The notes under the pieces are model-generated. The model saw only the letters and a program-made list of their open reading frames with translations. It searched no databases and was not told where the DNA came from. From Panax quinquefolius (taxonomy: Eukaryota > Streptophyta > Magnoliopsida > Apiales > Araliaceae), in assembly GCA_020205615.1 (NCBI GenBank), contig CM035153.1, positions 75,688,692-75,752,691 on the forward strand: a stretch of DNA of 64,000 nucleotides, given 5' to 3'. The position numbers and the translations under genes are program-made. This document shows, one piece after another, positions 1-12,999 of the stretch (positions are counted from its first letter, which is position 1; each line of letters begins with the position of its first letter).

Positions 1-1150
1 TTAAATATATAGATTAAATAAATTGTGTTGAGACAATCTATAGAAAGGAAAGAGAAATAATTATTGTATATTTTTACTAATGGATATTAAAATAAATTCT
101 AGCATTTGATTATTTTAATAAAAGGGGAATATTATTTTGATATCACCTTATATAGCTTTGTAGGAGGTAATGTGTGTGAGTAAGTAATATGGTAAATATA
201 TTAAAACATGTTTGCTATATAAGTTGATGGAAACAATTTATCATAATAGGAAGTAAACTTATTATCTATATATAATGTATGCGTGTGTCATGCATGTAAA
301 TATTTTAATAATACATAGATATTATATTAAGAATAATATCTTGAGAAAATGAGTAAATCGTTTTATTATGAGTAGTTCCTATATTTGGAGAAAATATGAT
401 AAAAACATTATATGTTATGTTATGTCGAAATACATAATTTTGATTATAGTAATGTACTTCCAAGAGGTTAAAGTTATAAAGGAAAACTATGTTATTTTAA
501 TAACTTGAGTTATTATATTACCGCTAATGTTATAAAGAATATTTAAATATCTCCATTCACGATATATTTATACATGTGAACATTGTGATATAATAGTTAG
601 ATGTAAATTGAACATGTTATAAATAGTAATGTTGTGGGAAATGAATAAGTAATGAGAATGAGAATAAGCTTAATATAAGCTTGTGAGATATGCCTAGTGT
701 GGCAAAGTGATGTAATAAGCATTCATTAAATAATTTAATGAATGAATAATTGAAAGAATTAATTTGTATGAACAATAATTATTTATTATATAGTAGCTAC
801 ATCTATATGATATGAAATGAAGTGTGACACTTCAATGGTAACTATATAATATAGGAAACTATATGGAAAAGTGGAATGAGTCAAATGAGTTACATAAATG
901 GACCTCTGTGACAATGTGTTATGTGTGGTACATTAATGTGTACTTTATGAAGGATATTAAATTAAACTAAATAAATAATTGATATTAATTATCATTATGT
1001 TAATTGGGTATATTTGAAATGATAAATTTTATGGAAAATGATGGATTGAGAATATCCAACTATATTATAATTAGCCCAATTAAAATAATATTGGATTATA
1101 ACAATGTACATGAGGTACATTATTATGTGTAGTGATATATTTTTTATGTG

Positions 1151-1152
<2 letters not shown>

Positions 1153-1202
<50 letters not shown>
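1153..1202. repeat. (TA)n microsatellite
   Basis: About 25 uninterrupted TA dinucleotides in the U3 part of the R1 LTR. Confidence 0.97.
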
Positions 1203-1205
<3 letters not shown>

Positions 1206-1490
1206 ATAACTTAATGAATTGTAGTAGCATTAAGTCATTGAAATGTTTTTAATAAGCCTTGTCCCATTCTCTTAATACACGTGAGTAGGCATTTGGTCTA
1301 TCTTATTACATTGCTGAAAATCAAAGAGGCTAGCATGAGGGTGATAATGGCTAGAATGAAGGTAATAATGAAGGAGGGAGTGGCTCAAATAGTAAACTTC
1401 AACCATCTCCACCAACTTCTTCTTGCCCAATGGATTCCTCTTCTTTTACTTGGTTTAAATTGTTGGAAAAAGCTATGAATCGGGTAAGAG

Positions 1491-1641
1491 CTTCTCTATA
1501 AATTGGGAGCCCCCCCCCCCCTAATAATTTATGTTGCTTGAATTCTTGATAGTTATCTAGAGAGTTTGTTGGTGAGGATTGTGGGAGAAAATTATGAGAT
1601 TGAGAAGCAAGCTTTGTAATTCAAAGCTCCAAGAGGTATAA
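1491..1641 (+). promoter_or_regulatory. R1 LTR promoter and putative 5' splice site
   Basis: TATA-like CTCTATAAATT (about 1492-1502), a run of C (1509-1520), then a leader ending in CCAAGAG|GTATAACCC with the predicted donor GT at 1636. The same TATA-leader-GTATAA arrangement occurs in R3 and R6, where the surrounding leader is also alignable. Transcription and splicing are inferred, not shown. Confidence 0.5.
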
Positions 1642-2218
1642 CCCTTACTTTAAATTCTTAGTTTTGAGTAGATGAATTCATAAGAAATTTCATGAATTAG
1701 CTAACAATTGATATGTAGGACAATGGTAACATGTTAGTAGAGTCTATGTATATGTTATAAATGCAATGTAATAATATTCAAGCATCAAGAGGTAATAATT
1801 CTAAGTTACATGCTCTTGATTTCCTAAGTTTGCACTTTCTTAGTAATATCATGAAAAAAGTTGCTTTTCAGTCACAAAATTGATGGCTAAAAATTGTTGC
1901 AATCTATAGTTTTATGTTAGAAGTTGTTAATATCGTTAAATATGAAAACAACAGAAGTTAAACGAACCAATTTGGTTGAGAAACGAATTCGTAGTTAATG
2001 AATTCGCTAAACTTTTCAAAACATCAAAGTTTAGTAGGAATATGAGTTTTGGATTAATCTTTGGGTTAGTTAATGTGTTTGAAGTGTTATAATTACTCTG
2101 TAGATGTGTAGCTAAGAGTTTAACGAGCCCAATGAATCGAAAACCAACTAATTCAAACTTAAAATGAGATGGTTATGACCAAAATTGTTATCTGTGTGAA
2201 GCCTCGTGATGGCCCGCA

Positions 2219-2285
2219 TATAGGGCTGGGCATTGGCGTAGGCGCGCGGTAATGGTGAGGAAAAGGGGCGTGGCCGCGCCCCATG
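2219..2285. other. GC-rich palindromic block in R1 LTR
   Basis: GC-rich island in AT-rich LTR, including the imperfect palindrome GGGGCGTGGCCGCGCCCC at 2265-2282. It occupies the same relative position, next to a conserved TTGACTGT...CATACGAACTC segment, as the GCGCAGCTGCGC block of R6 at 48047-48062. Confidence 0.7.
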
Positions 2286-2956
2286 TGTATTGACTGTGAC
2301 TACTTTGACCTATTCTGGTAAACCAGCCATAACCTTTTCATACGAACTCCGATTGAGGTGATTCAAGATTATCTGGAACAAGGACGAATAGACCTACAAC
2401 CTTTGTTCTTTAAGGTTTTCAATTTGAGGTCGTTAAGAAGGGTCAAAATAGTCATCTTTGTGACTGTTACATATTCGGAGGTGATTGGAGGGCGTCGAGC
2501 GAGCACATACGTAAGTATAGTGCTCCCGACGATGGAATATATTATTCTAAGTGATGTAACATGAAAATGCATGATATTAGACATGAAATATAAGATTACC
2601 TTACTTATAAGGAATTTCCTTAGCATGATTGAGTATATTTCTAAAGAAACTTTAGATTTTAAAAAAACAAGTTAGACGATCCTTGAGTCATTTGAATTCT
2701 GATATTTGTAGCTTGTGTAAAAGGGTTTAGTCATGTATATAAATAGGTATGAAACATGGCCTTGAGTACCTTTGTATACTATGAGTTGCATAGATGGTTA
2801 TTTTCCAAAGATATATAAAGATTTTGAAAACAAAGCATTATGCTCATTGCGTCTTTAAGTTCTGTTCTGATCTTGAGTACATTCATATATGATTATGTAA
2901 GTGTTATCCGAATTGTGATTGGATGTGCAAGTCTGGCCTAGCTTCTATATAGCAGT

Positions 2957-3009
2957 CTTGGTTTGCACCAGGAGTAGCGCGGCCGCACCACTCCTCAGTA
3001 CAAACCAAG
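2957..3009. repeat. 53-bp inverted repeat with GCGCGGCCGC core
   Basis: Perfect outer arms CTTGGTTTG (2957-2965) and CAAACCAAG (3001-3009), inner arms AGGAGT (2970-2975) and ACTCCT (2990-2995), and a GC-only core GCGCGGCCGC at 2977-2986, all symmetric about position 2983. Confidence 0.9.
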
Positions 3010-3214
3010 CGCGGTCACGCAAGCTTGTAGTGGAATCTGTTTTCTGTAAATGGTTTGAAGGTGTTTGCATGTTTGTGTTGTTACACTAACATGTATTATA
3101 TGACCAGTACAAATTTGATGTGTTAAAGAGCATGCTAGGTGATAGGATTGAATGTTTAAAGAGGTGATTATAGACTTTCTGTTAGGTTTGTAATATTCAT
3201 GTGCGCAATCAAAT

Positions 3215-5063
3215 TGCATAAAAAGTGCGGAAGCGTGTAAAAATCAGAGTTTAAAAAATTTACAAACCATATACCCGGATCACCCTTTATGCATAATTAT
3301 TAATTAAACGAAAAGATAAAGAATAAATCATACCCTTGAAGATCGAGCTTCCTCAGGTACAAGTTCACCTCCAAATCCTCTCGCGTTCAATCTTGAATCC
3401 ACCGGGTTTGGTTCCTTCCTTTGATCAACATTAGCCACCCATGTGTTTGGCCTCTAGAGGTGATCCACCAAGGAAGAATAAAATTCAAGAAGATGGGTGT
3501 TATGGCTAACCCTAGTTTTCTATCTCTATATAAAAGGCATACTCCCAACAACTTGGAATTATTACGTACTTTGTTAAAGTCAACAACCCATACCACCCAT
3601 AATAAGACTCCTCTTATTTATAGATGTGGGCAACCCATCTTAATAATTAAGAAATTGGGTTTTATTTAATTAATTAAATTCTTTTAATTAATTAAGCTCC
3701 CTAATCTTATTAGGGATAATTAATTAAACTCCTTTAACTAATTTTCCTTCCTAATCCAATTAGGAATAAATGAGAGTACTTATATTAAATTAATTCCTAA
3801 ACTCTTTTAAAATTAAAATAATAATAATTGTAATAATATTAATAAGACTCCTCTTATTAATTTATATTTAATATTTCTAAAATATTAAATAATAAATATT
3901 AAGCTATTTAATTTATTCTATCACCATAGATTAAATTAAATATACTTAACATATTATTACGATTATGCCATTAACTTCTTAAATAATTATTCTTCCTTTT
4001 ATGGTGTGACCCTTTAGGTTCTCCATATTAAACCTAAGTTGTGAATAAATCAATTAGAACAATTCTAATCTTATTTAAATAAATAAATTAAACAATTAAT
4101 TTATTTAAATAAATAATATTTATTCTACAATAGGGATAAGCCTCCCTAGCGATCAACGACTTTCCGTGATAATATAGATTTCAACATTAATCATTAAAGA
4201 ACCTTTGAGTAAATAGTTCTGTACAATTCAATCCTTCCACCATACATGTCCCAATTAAATATAAGACATGGAATTACTTTGTCAAGTCTTATTTTATTTA
4301 ATTATATGTATTTCGATTCTTAAATGCACAACTCAAATAATGCAAATTAGAAACTCCTTTCTAATTTCATTACTCGCCTTAACCAAGGACTCTTTGGGTT
4401 GTCATTTATCGAATCACATAGGACATTTCTCTTCTTTTATTAGAAGTGGTAGATTCTTTATTGATCATACATTATCTCCATGTACAACTTATTATACCCA
4501 AGCATACCCTTTGATATACCCTAAGGGTCTTAAGGAATAAGTCAAAGTATAACTCATCGTACACAAGATACTATGATGATCTCAAGTCCAAGGATCACTT
4601 GTACTACTATCACTACAGGAATTCCTATTGACAGGCAAATAAAACTCCATTAGGTATTCCTTAGCGAGCCACGTTCAGTGAACTTATTCTCTAATAAGCA
4701 CCTACATACTTGCTTTAGTGTCTCCACACAAATGATCATGAGATCAATCATCCTCATCCAATGAGCAAGCAACGTATGTACCAATCTATCCGGATTCACT
4801 AATCCCCAATTTAGTAATCCAATGATTGGGAACTATTTTAGTTTTAAGCTTTCTAAGAATTTAGATCTCATTAGAATGATCATCATCACTATTCTAAAAG
4901 CATTGCTTAAAACTATGGGTTTATCACATATTATAAAACAGCATCATGTAGATAATTAAAAGCCTTTAATAAATTAATACTTTTTATTAATAAATTAATA
5001 AGATTGTTACAAAGTATATGCTTTATCATCAAACATGATTGGCTTGTATGCATACTACTTTCA
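3215..5063 (-). mobile_element. Copia-like LTR or terminal-repeat insert
   Basis: A block unlike the surrounding R1 LTR. Read on the minus strand from the right it begins near AGCCAATCATGTTTGATGATAA, and it ends near CTGATTTTTACACGCTTCCGC, a pattern I associate with LTRs of plant Ty1/copia-type non-autonomous elements. A TATA-like CTATATAAAAGG lies on the plus strand at about 3525-3536, so orientation is uncertain. R1 homology to R6 resumes on both sides. Exact ends and target duplication were not resolved. No protein domain was seen. Confidence 0.4.
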
Positions 5064-5818
5064 CTTTCAAATGATAAGTCCAAAAGGTATTTGTAGAATG
5101 TAAAGTAATGATTAGAGACTATGATTATTTGACTTTATGGTGACTTATAATCTGATTTGTGCTATGAGTATGTAGGATATATGATGAAAGTTTACAACTA
5201 AGTTAGACGTTTACGTGTAACGTTTGAACTTACCTATATGAGTTTTAAATGTGTCAAACACTTAACAAGTCAAGTGTGTGGTAGATATATATGAATGTTG
5301 ATGTCATATACGAGTGGTTAAGGTATACCTAGACATACCTAGCTATTCTAAGAGTATGATGAGAAAGTGAATTGTAGGTTTTACAAACCTAGTTAGGAAA
5401 TAATGTAACATTGTTCTTATATTAAAAGTGCATGAAATATGTTACTAATAGATGTAAATCCATGATTATATAACTGTGTAGGAATACACGCAGTGCAGAT
5501 AAGATTTACGCAGTTAAGTCGTAGTTGATAAACTACGAATCAGGCAAGTCTTTCAGTTCCTATTTGTTATATGAATTCGATAAATGTTAGTTGAGCTATA
5601 TTATGCTATAAGAATGTTGATGTATATATATGAAATGCATATGAGATATATATGAAATGTGGAAGTTGATTTGATAATATGCTTGTGAAGTAAATCTCTA
5701 TGCCTGTTATGTGAGAAGTAACATGCGTAGTAAATATTAATTGATTATGAATGCAACAACTGAATATGCTATTATATGTTATGTGCTACATGAAAACTGT
5801 TAGAATTGCTGGGCTGTC

Positions 5819-5850
5819 GAGCTCACCCTTGCAAATAACCACTTTTGCAG
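5819..5850 (+). promoter_or_regulatory. R1 putative branch point and 3' splice site
   Basis: GAGCTCACCCTTGC (CTCAC fits the plant branch-point consensus) followed by ACCACTTTTGCAG|GTTAAAG, with the predicted intron end at 5850. It is conserved with R6 at 46956 and 53286 (minus). Confidence 0.5.
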
Positions 5851-6407
5851 GTTAAAGACTCACGATAAAGTTATGTGCTACTTGATTGATAAAGTTCAAT
5901 AATATCGAAGGAGATTGATTTATTATTTAAATAGATGCTCTTGAACCATGTTTAGGTTCTAGTAGATGTACATGATAGTAGTTTATGATGTGTAATACAT
6001 GTTAAGTTGTAAAGTTGTACTAGGCGGTACTTAGAGGAATTCAAATTGAGATGTAAAAATTTATATAGTAATTGAATAGAATGAATCATAGCATAATTTG
6101 ATTCAGGGATTTGTAATTGATTCAAGTTAAGAAATTAATAAAAGATTTTTCAAAAGGATATTGAAAAAGTTTAAATTATTCCGCATATTTATATAACATC
6201 GAATATGATGTCAGACAAGAATGGTAAAATAATAGTTTGGGGTCATTATACATAGATCCTGGATATGGAAAGAATTTATATTCTAAATTGTAATAAGCAA
6301 GGTTATAATCATTAAGTTATGAATAAAAGATATAATAGTTTGACGATAGTAGTATCTTAGCGAACCGAATTTGAGGTTCAAAGGGACCTGGATTTGGGGG
6401 CGTCATA

Positions 6408-7868
6408 GTTTTCCTAACACCTAATCATGATTACTAAACTTCAACTAGGTACTAATAAACATTATTAAGTAATCGTAATCATAAAAACCAAAACCATAAT
6501 CAAGAATATGGAAGACTAGGGCAAAATTAAGTTACTAATCTAACCTAAGTAGCTTACAAGTAAGAGGCAAGTCATGATAACAAGTTTCAAGGTTGCACAA
6601 GAGCTGATAACAAACCCTAAGCAGCACAAGTAACTTAGCATCAGATATTTAGAGAGGCAAATAGGTGAAAAAGACCAAAAAAACCTATGTTGCTTAAGTC
6701 TATAAGTAGAAGCATAACTCTGGACCAAATCCACGAATTCTATAAGCCAAGACACTCTTACAAACATACCAAATCAAGCATGGGTGATAGAAACATCAAA
6801 TTCAGTAGCCAGAAATCAAAATCAAGCAAAAAGATGCAAACCCTAATTTATAGCTAGATCTTTAATGATATGATCCAATTGTTATTTAGATGTTTAGAAT
6901 TATGTAATAGCATGTTAGAAAGTATGTTAGATTGATAGAACATGTGTTCATAACATCTAGATGCCACAAATTAGTTTTTTAAGCAATCTAGAAATTTTCA
7001 AAAAATAGGTCTGACAGCCAAATGTCAGAGCCTGTAGATCCATGTATGTTAATAGTTAGGTCTGTTAATTGTGTGTTATTTGTAGTATGATATGAGGTCT
7101 TTAATCTAGAAAAGAAAAAAAGTTCATTAGAACCATATTTTGCAGGATATAGGTGGTCAAAAGTGGTTAACCAATCACGAAGTTCTGTTTTTTGGGTTAC
7201 CCAAAAAACTCAAGAATAGATTGAACCGATTACTTTGACCAGCCTTTTAATCGCTTTCTGTTTGATGTTATAATGACTATTTGTAATAGATTAATACCTT
7301 GACATACCTACTACATATCTATGACACTTAATTGCTTAAAAAATTCATAGGATTACAAGAATTAATGGTCAAAAGTCATTGACCGAGCATGACCATGTTT
7401 TCTGGGTTACCTAGAAAACTAATGAACACGAAGAACAGTCCTTGGCTGTACTTTGACCAACATAAATCGAGACCTTAGAATCATACTTGGTCCAAATCCA
7501 TGTTACATATATGTACCTTGACATATAGACTACCTATTACAACAAACAAAACACAAATCTATTGCCTGAGATAAAAATATAGAAAATTACAAAACCGCTG
7601 ATTGGCCAGAGCCACTGACCTTTGCTCGGGTTACCCAGAAACTCAAGAACAGCTCTAACAGTGACTTTGAGCCTCTATAACTTCTTGTTATATGTAGGTT
7701 AAAGCATGAAATTGGTCTGATAATATATTATTGCATGAGTACTACAACATCCATACTTGTCCAACCCCATAATCATCAACAGTAGCAAAAGAAATCAAGG
7801 TCAAAATGGTCCCCTAGGCCACGACCGCCTGAAACCCAGAAACTCAAGAACACCTATAGCGACACTTC
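6408..7868. other. Unassigned AT-rich stretch between R1 and R2
   Basis: No domain-bearing ORF. The only structure seen is the degenerate tandem repeat in its right half. It may be the remains of another LTR or of R1/R2 internal sequence. Confidence 0.5.
7120..7868. repeat. Degenerate tandem repeat, unit about 206-224 bp
   Basis: Four diverged units, each with GGGTTACCCA-like sequence followed by GAAACTCAAGAACA-like sequence, near 7193, 7403, 7627 and 7831. Each is followed by a TTTGAC-containing stretch. Confidence 0.6.
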
Positions 7869-8341
7869 CTGTCACTATAGGGCTTAAGCGATAATGCGAT
7901 AATAATAGTTTTTTTGGAAATTAATTAATAAAAATTAGAAATAATTAATAAATAAATATAAAAATAGTTTTAAAAGATATTTAAAGTTATTATAATTAAT
8001 TTTTAATATTTTAAATAAATTCAATAAATATTTGAATTTATTTGGATATTATTAATAATTAAGTTAATAATAAAGTAATTAGAATAATTACTTATAAATA
8101 ATAAATAATTATTAAAAAGTATATTAATGATATAAAATCATAATAAATGGTTATAAATTATTTAAAAATAGTAAACAAGGTTTTTAAAAATTCTAAGTAA
8201 ATACTAATTATTTAGAAATATAAATAAATGATTTAAAAATCATTTAAGGGATAAATAAATACTTAATATTCAAAAAAATACTTAAAAATTATTATAAGCT
8301 TTTATAAATTGTTATAATGGATATTTAAATTATCTAACAAT

Positions 8342-8563
8342 ATATAAAGCTTATAAATAAAAGTTAGTCTATTTATCAACTTATTTAATACTCGATAAAG
8401 TCTTTGGACACCGAAACCATATTAAACCTAACCCGAACATTTATAGATTTTGTATTTGAGTATTGTTATCAATATTAATGTGTTAGATTTATATGAATGA
8501 ACATCTTAGGTGTTTATTAACGAATCAAGTAGCATTGCTTGACTGATATTCGCTCAGGTAAGT
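8342..8563 (+). promoter_or_regulatory. R2 TATA region and putative 5' splice site
   Basis: Two TATA-like boxes (8342-8362), then GCTCAG|GTAAGTTT with donor GT at 8558, the best donor match in the window. Its partner acceptor would be ATATTAG at 44918, now more than 36 kb away because R3 is inserted between them. Confidence 0.5.
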
Positions 8564-8899
8564 TTACTAAACCCAAATTATTAATTACTTACGCAGATTT
8601 CTCAAACCCTATTTATTCGTTGAACAAGATTCTATCTTGAATTGCTATTGTTATGTTATACCAAACCTAAACTTGAATTGCCAATTATTAAAAAGTTATT
8701 GTTATTGCTTCAGCATAACTAAAAAATAAATTGTGTATTCATATGATATTATTTATTAAGCATAAACTGTATGTCAAACCAAATTGGTTTGGTAAGCCAT
8801 CCTATACTGAAGTTGTGTATCTCGTAAAGGGATCGATGTTTGGTCAATAATATATTGACGATTAGTGCATGTGAGCACTATTAGGATGAGATGCATACT

Positions 8900-8904
8900 C
8901 CTAG
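8900..8904. repeat. R3 target site duplication, left (CCTAG)
   Basis: CCTAG directly precedes the LTR start TGTGACGCCCCC and recurs at 44681-44685 directly after the other LTR end. Confidence 0.92.
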
Positions 8905-9254
8905 TGTGACGCCCCCAAACTCGGACCTCCGCATGGTCACTCGAATTCGGTTCATCACGTTCTCATGGTAAAACCATAATAACTAAAATAACGCATACAC
9001 AACAGAAAATCTATTTTAGAATATATTACAATGATTTATTATAATTATTCCCCCAAGTCTCGCAACCTACTATACTTAATAGATTACATAATGGTATCGA
9101 ATAAAGACCTGTTACATAATCCTACTTAAGTTTAAACATAGTCCACAAATAGTCTTAACATAACATAATAGCTTTAAACATAAAAAAGGACAAGCTAGTC
9201 GGTAGCCTTGCCCTTGCCCTTGTCTACTCCAAAGACAGCTCCCTGTTCTTCCTT

Positions 9255-9290
9255 AACTGAAAGGTTTTAAATGAGCAAGGATGAGCACAA
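9255..9290 (-). promoter_or_regulatory. R3 3' LTR putative 3' splice site
   Basis: Minus strand: GTGCTCATCCTTGC, then AAAACCTTTCAG|TTAAGG with intron end at 9257. The equivalent AG is CAA in the copies at 24840 and 41010. Confidence 0.4.
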
Positions 9291-11400
9291 ATTGCCCAGA
9301 AAGTAATATACAACAAGGGTATAGGATATAATATCACAAGGTTTGAAATATCGAAGGGTTATTTCTCGGATAGTTCAAAGTGTCAGAATAACATCATGAA
9401 TAAGGGATATAACAATTCAATATAAATCAACAGATATATATGAATTCAACGGCTAACAATGTATCCAACTAGATAAGCAATTTATACTGAGCAATCACTA
9501 AGGACTATGGAACTTCCACTAGAGTTACCAATATTAAACTATTAACCAAAAATATCAAGTACTATAGATGATCAGTCTATAATACTTTACGTTATGCATA
9601 ACACCACAATAATATTTATTCATATGTTGGGGTTTCCAACAACATACACTCCCCTTACCAAAAGGGTTGTCCAACTCAGTTTTCAAAATTTCTGCACCAA
9701 TTAATTGGTTTGGACAATTTTTATAAACATGCATATAGTCTAGCCGAATCAAATGGCATCAACTCTTTCACAATATTCAAGGGCAATACCAATTTCAACA
9801 TGAATAATAACTTTCACAAGGTTTATCAAAGTAATCTAACTTGTATTCAAAAGGATAAGCGTACGGTATTGGCCAAATAATTAATGCAATGATATTGCAC
9901 CACAATAATAATAGGGTTCGGATACTTGCTTAATAAAAGTATGGTTCAAGGAAACTTTCTCAATAATAATTAGATTAAGTTTAGGGAACTTGCCTTAAGC
10001 GTAGTTTATCCACGTTAATAAATCAACACTTTCGAATCCTATTTATAACGTATTATATGTTCAAGATGTTAATTAGCTAACACAGTCTTTAATCAAGCTT
10101 GACACGATACAAGTATGCACATATGGTACCAAAATCAGTTTATAAGTAATCATGAACCAAACACTTAGTCATTTTATAAACAAATCAAGAATGCTCAAGG
10201 TTAGGACCTCCTCTACTCATGGACTTTTGGTTTCAACACAACACCGACTTATCAACTAAGCATCACATATATATATGTAAATCAGTAGGTTTTAGATCAC
10301 ATTTAGCATCATAATTATCATGTAAGTTACTGTCCAAAAGATCAGAATTCATTTTTTGGTATTCCAGACTAAGCAAGCAATTGCACCATGGCTAGAACCT
10401 AGGATCGGTCAATAAATTATCGTCCCCCTCGACCTCTACCAAGACCGAAATGCTACCTTGTGGGTTCTGTCCGGTCTCGAATGCACACTCATACTTAATG
10501 TATTTTGACATGTTAAAGGCTTTCACGTGCTCCTTAGATCAATCTAGGCCCTTTCTTGTTTATCATGGTTCTAAGTTCGATTATTTCAACAAATTAAGGT
10601 CATGAAACCATAAAGTCTAGCATGCTTGCTTTCTAAACATTCAAGATAGTTATAAGACTCATATTTAAGCATGCTTGTGTGTATTCATAACACATACGTG
10701 AAACTAACCGCTTTAGTTGAAAATATGCTTTGTTCGTGCTTTATTTGAAATATAACCTACAAGCATAGTATATCCATGGTTACACTACATGAGTTAGTCT
10801 CAGAGAGTCGTCAAACATGACACAAATGTCAGATTCTAGTCCTCAAGGTATCATGACAATATTCACATTCTAAACTTACTAGTGAGTCCAACTTGTTCAT
10901 GTTTCTTTGCTAATCACTAAAGCATAAACTATAGGTTTATTCATGCATTTTTAAGTTATAATAACATGCTTTGCAAAGTCAGAATTTACAACATGTAGAA
11001 ATCATACAAGTTAGCATATTAGGCTAAGTCTTTCCTTGAAAATATTCATAACATAAGGCTTAACAAGTTTTATCATGCTCAACGAACTAGGTACACTACA
11101 ACATGCTCATCTATGTGCAAAATCAGTCATGTATAGCTCTCTAGGTTCACAATTTGTAAAACATGATCTTTAACATAGTTGGTTTTCTAAACATAAGGTT
11201 CAAATCTCTATTTAAACCATATGTCTCCATTAGTTATGCAAGTCTATGAAAACATGTTCACATTAGGTCAACATATCCATCATACACATGTTCAGATGTT
11301 AGTTTAAGTCATAACTACTAGCTCATATGGATCAGACTTGAAACCAAAAGCTAAAAATGAACTAGAACCCAACCGTAATTATACTACTACTATCAATACA

Positions 11401-11460
11401 ATGTGGCGCAATTTGCCATAGAGTACTTCGTAGAGGCGCAGAAGCAGTCTGCTTCGACAG
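11401..11460. other. GC-rich patch in R3 3' LTR
   Basis: A GGCGCAAT...GGCGCAGAAGC patch with the palindrome GAAGCAGTCTGCTTC, in AT-rich surroundings. The matching place in the right LTR (43150-43215) has CG-containing but different sequence. Confidence 0.6.
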
Positions 11461-11666
11461 AACTCCAGCCCAACCTCAAAATTTTCACATGATATTACTT
11501 CTAAACACTCATAAACCAATTGCAACATGCTTATATGATCATATAACAACTAATTAAACATTACTCAACCTCCTTAACACATAATTCCATGAATTCAAGA
11601 ATTTGAACTTTAAGACTAAAACTCCATTTTTTACAGTGAATGAAAATGGCAACAAAGAAATAGGAG

Positions 11667-11810
11667 TTTTACCTCTGTAATGTGATTTGAAACATGCTCC
11701 AATGAACTTCTAAGCTCTAGCACACTTGTATTCTCTCAACCTCACTACTTAGCAATTCACAAACAACTTCAAGCAACATTTACTGATGAACATGGTTGCT
11801 CTTTATAGAA
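11667..11810 (-). promoter_or_regulatory. R3 3' LTR promoter and putative 5' splice site
   Basis: TATA-like TTCTATAAAG (11810-11801, minus), then a leader to ACAGAG|GTAAAACTCC with donor GT at 11672-11671. Confidence 0.5.
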
Positions 11811-12942
11811 AAAGTTTACGGCTGGGCATTGGTGTTACACAAAATGAAAATCCAAGGTGCAATGGAGTAGAACAATGGTTGCTCAAGGGTTGGCCAACCA
11901 TCCTCAAGCTTAGCCATAATCTCCTACACTAGCCTTTTGAAGAATACATAATATAGCCTTGAGTTACTGTGCATTGTACTTAGTGACACTAATAATGGGA
12001 CAAGAGATAAAATCCTAGCATTTCAAGTTATCTAGGCTTGGTTTGGTTTATTAAAATCCCCATAATGAAATTTTAATATACAATTGTTTCCATATTAGGA
12101 TTTTAGGGATAGATTATATACTCGCATCATATAATCCATGTACAGTAAATATAAGCAATGAAATAATGCACTCAGATATTATTGTTCGGGCAGTTCCATA
12201 ATTATTCCTACCACTCATATAATCATATTTTAAATGCCCATTCAGCTTCATATTGTTACATGCACATTTCATGATATATTTATACCATATAGTTTCAATA
12301 TGTTTAGTCACAATGCTCAAAATATAGTTTTATAAGACTTAATATATATAGCCACATAAATGTCACACTACATCATATAGTTATTTTTGTATTATTGTTC
12401 TCATGCACATAACTATCAATATAATATTATTATATTAATAACTCACTTAATTATGTTAAATAAATTAATCATGCACTTCCTTAATTAATTAACATCAATA
12501 TTAATTAATCCAACCATTTATGGGTTTTCCATAATCATTACTTATCTATATAATAATCACCTATTATTAATAATTGCCAAGAAATAATTAGTCCACCATA
12601 ACCATTATCAATTAAATAATAATTAATAATCACATATTAATCAACCTTATTAATATCAATTAAAAATCCATAAATATATTACAGCAATACTTAACAATTA
12701 ATATTACTTAATTGATCATCTCATAATTTCTTCGCCGCTTATCATTACTATTTGAATTTCCATCACCATACCACACAAGGCTTTCAACGAGTTTACCACA
12801 AACTCCACGTATTCTCAATTATTCATTTATTAATATGATTGAGTTATCTCATTTCATAATACAAAATTGTTCATAATCAAATAAATATTTATTTCCATTA
12901 ATATATTTATTTAATAACACGTGGAAATTCTCGGGTATTACA

Positions 12943-12961
12943 TCCTCCCCCCCCCCCCCCC
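12943..12961 (-). other. R3 polypurine tract
   Basis: On the minus strand a run of 15 G followed by AGGA directly abuts the LTR start TGTAATACCC, where plus-strand DNA synthesis is primed in this element class. Confidence 0.8.
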
Positions 12962-12999
12962 TTAAAAAAATTCCATCCCAAAATTGCTACAAGGTTACC

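Larger units (their letters stand above)
1..6407 (+). mobile_element. R1: long LTR, gypsy type, plus orientation, start outside window
   Basis: The stretch ends in GGATTTGGGGGCGTCATA, the terminus expected of the LTR families here (compare GGGGGCGTCACA at 56285), with CA mutated to TA. It is a diverged relative of the R6 LTR: 2280-2560 matches the reverse complement of about 47800-48060 (GAGGGCGT...AGTGCT...GACGAT block), and 5465-5580 matches the reverse complement of about 47230-47350 (GGCAAGTCTTTCAGTTCCTATTTG). No primer-binding site follows the end, so this is a 3' or solo LTR. It has no coding capacity. The left boundary was not found and may lie outside the window. It is interrupted by a copia-like insert at about 3215-5063. 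Confidence 0.7.
7869..8904 (+). mobile_element. R2: old LTR, left part (split by R3)
   Basis: Sequence left of the R3 target duplication, continuing at 44681-45609. It has an AT-rich U3 (7910-8360), TATA-like TATATAAAGCTTATAAATAAA (8342 onward) and a consensus donor CTCAG|GTAAGT at 8558. The start coordinate is a guess at a point just before the AT-rich block. No coding sequence. Confidence 0.45.
8905..12942 (-). mobile_element. R3 3' LTR
   Basis: 4038 bp, TGTGACGCCCCC...TCGGGTATTACA, alignable over its length to 40656-44680. Read on the minus strand it holds an AT-rich U3 (12942 to about 11900), TATA-like TTCTATAAAG (11801-11810), a predicted donor at 11672 and acceptor at 9257. No protein is encoded. 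Confidence 0.95.

Noticed and set aside
3421..4540. ORFs of 82 and 90 codons in the copia-like insert
   Set aside because: No domain, low complexity, inside an LTR-like block.
9555..9752. 65-codon ORF recurring at 25138-25335 and 41310-41507
   Set aside because: It recurs only because the R3 LTR recurs; it lies within noncoding LTR, has no domain and no supporting start context.
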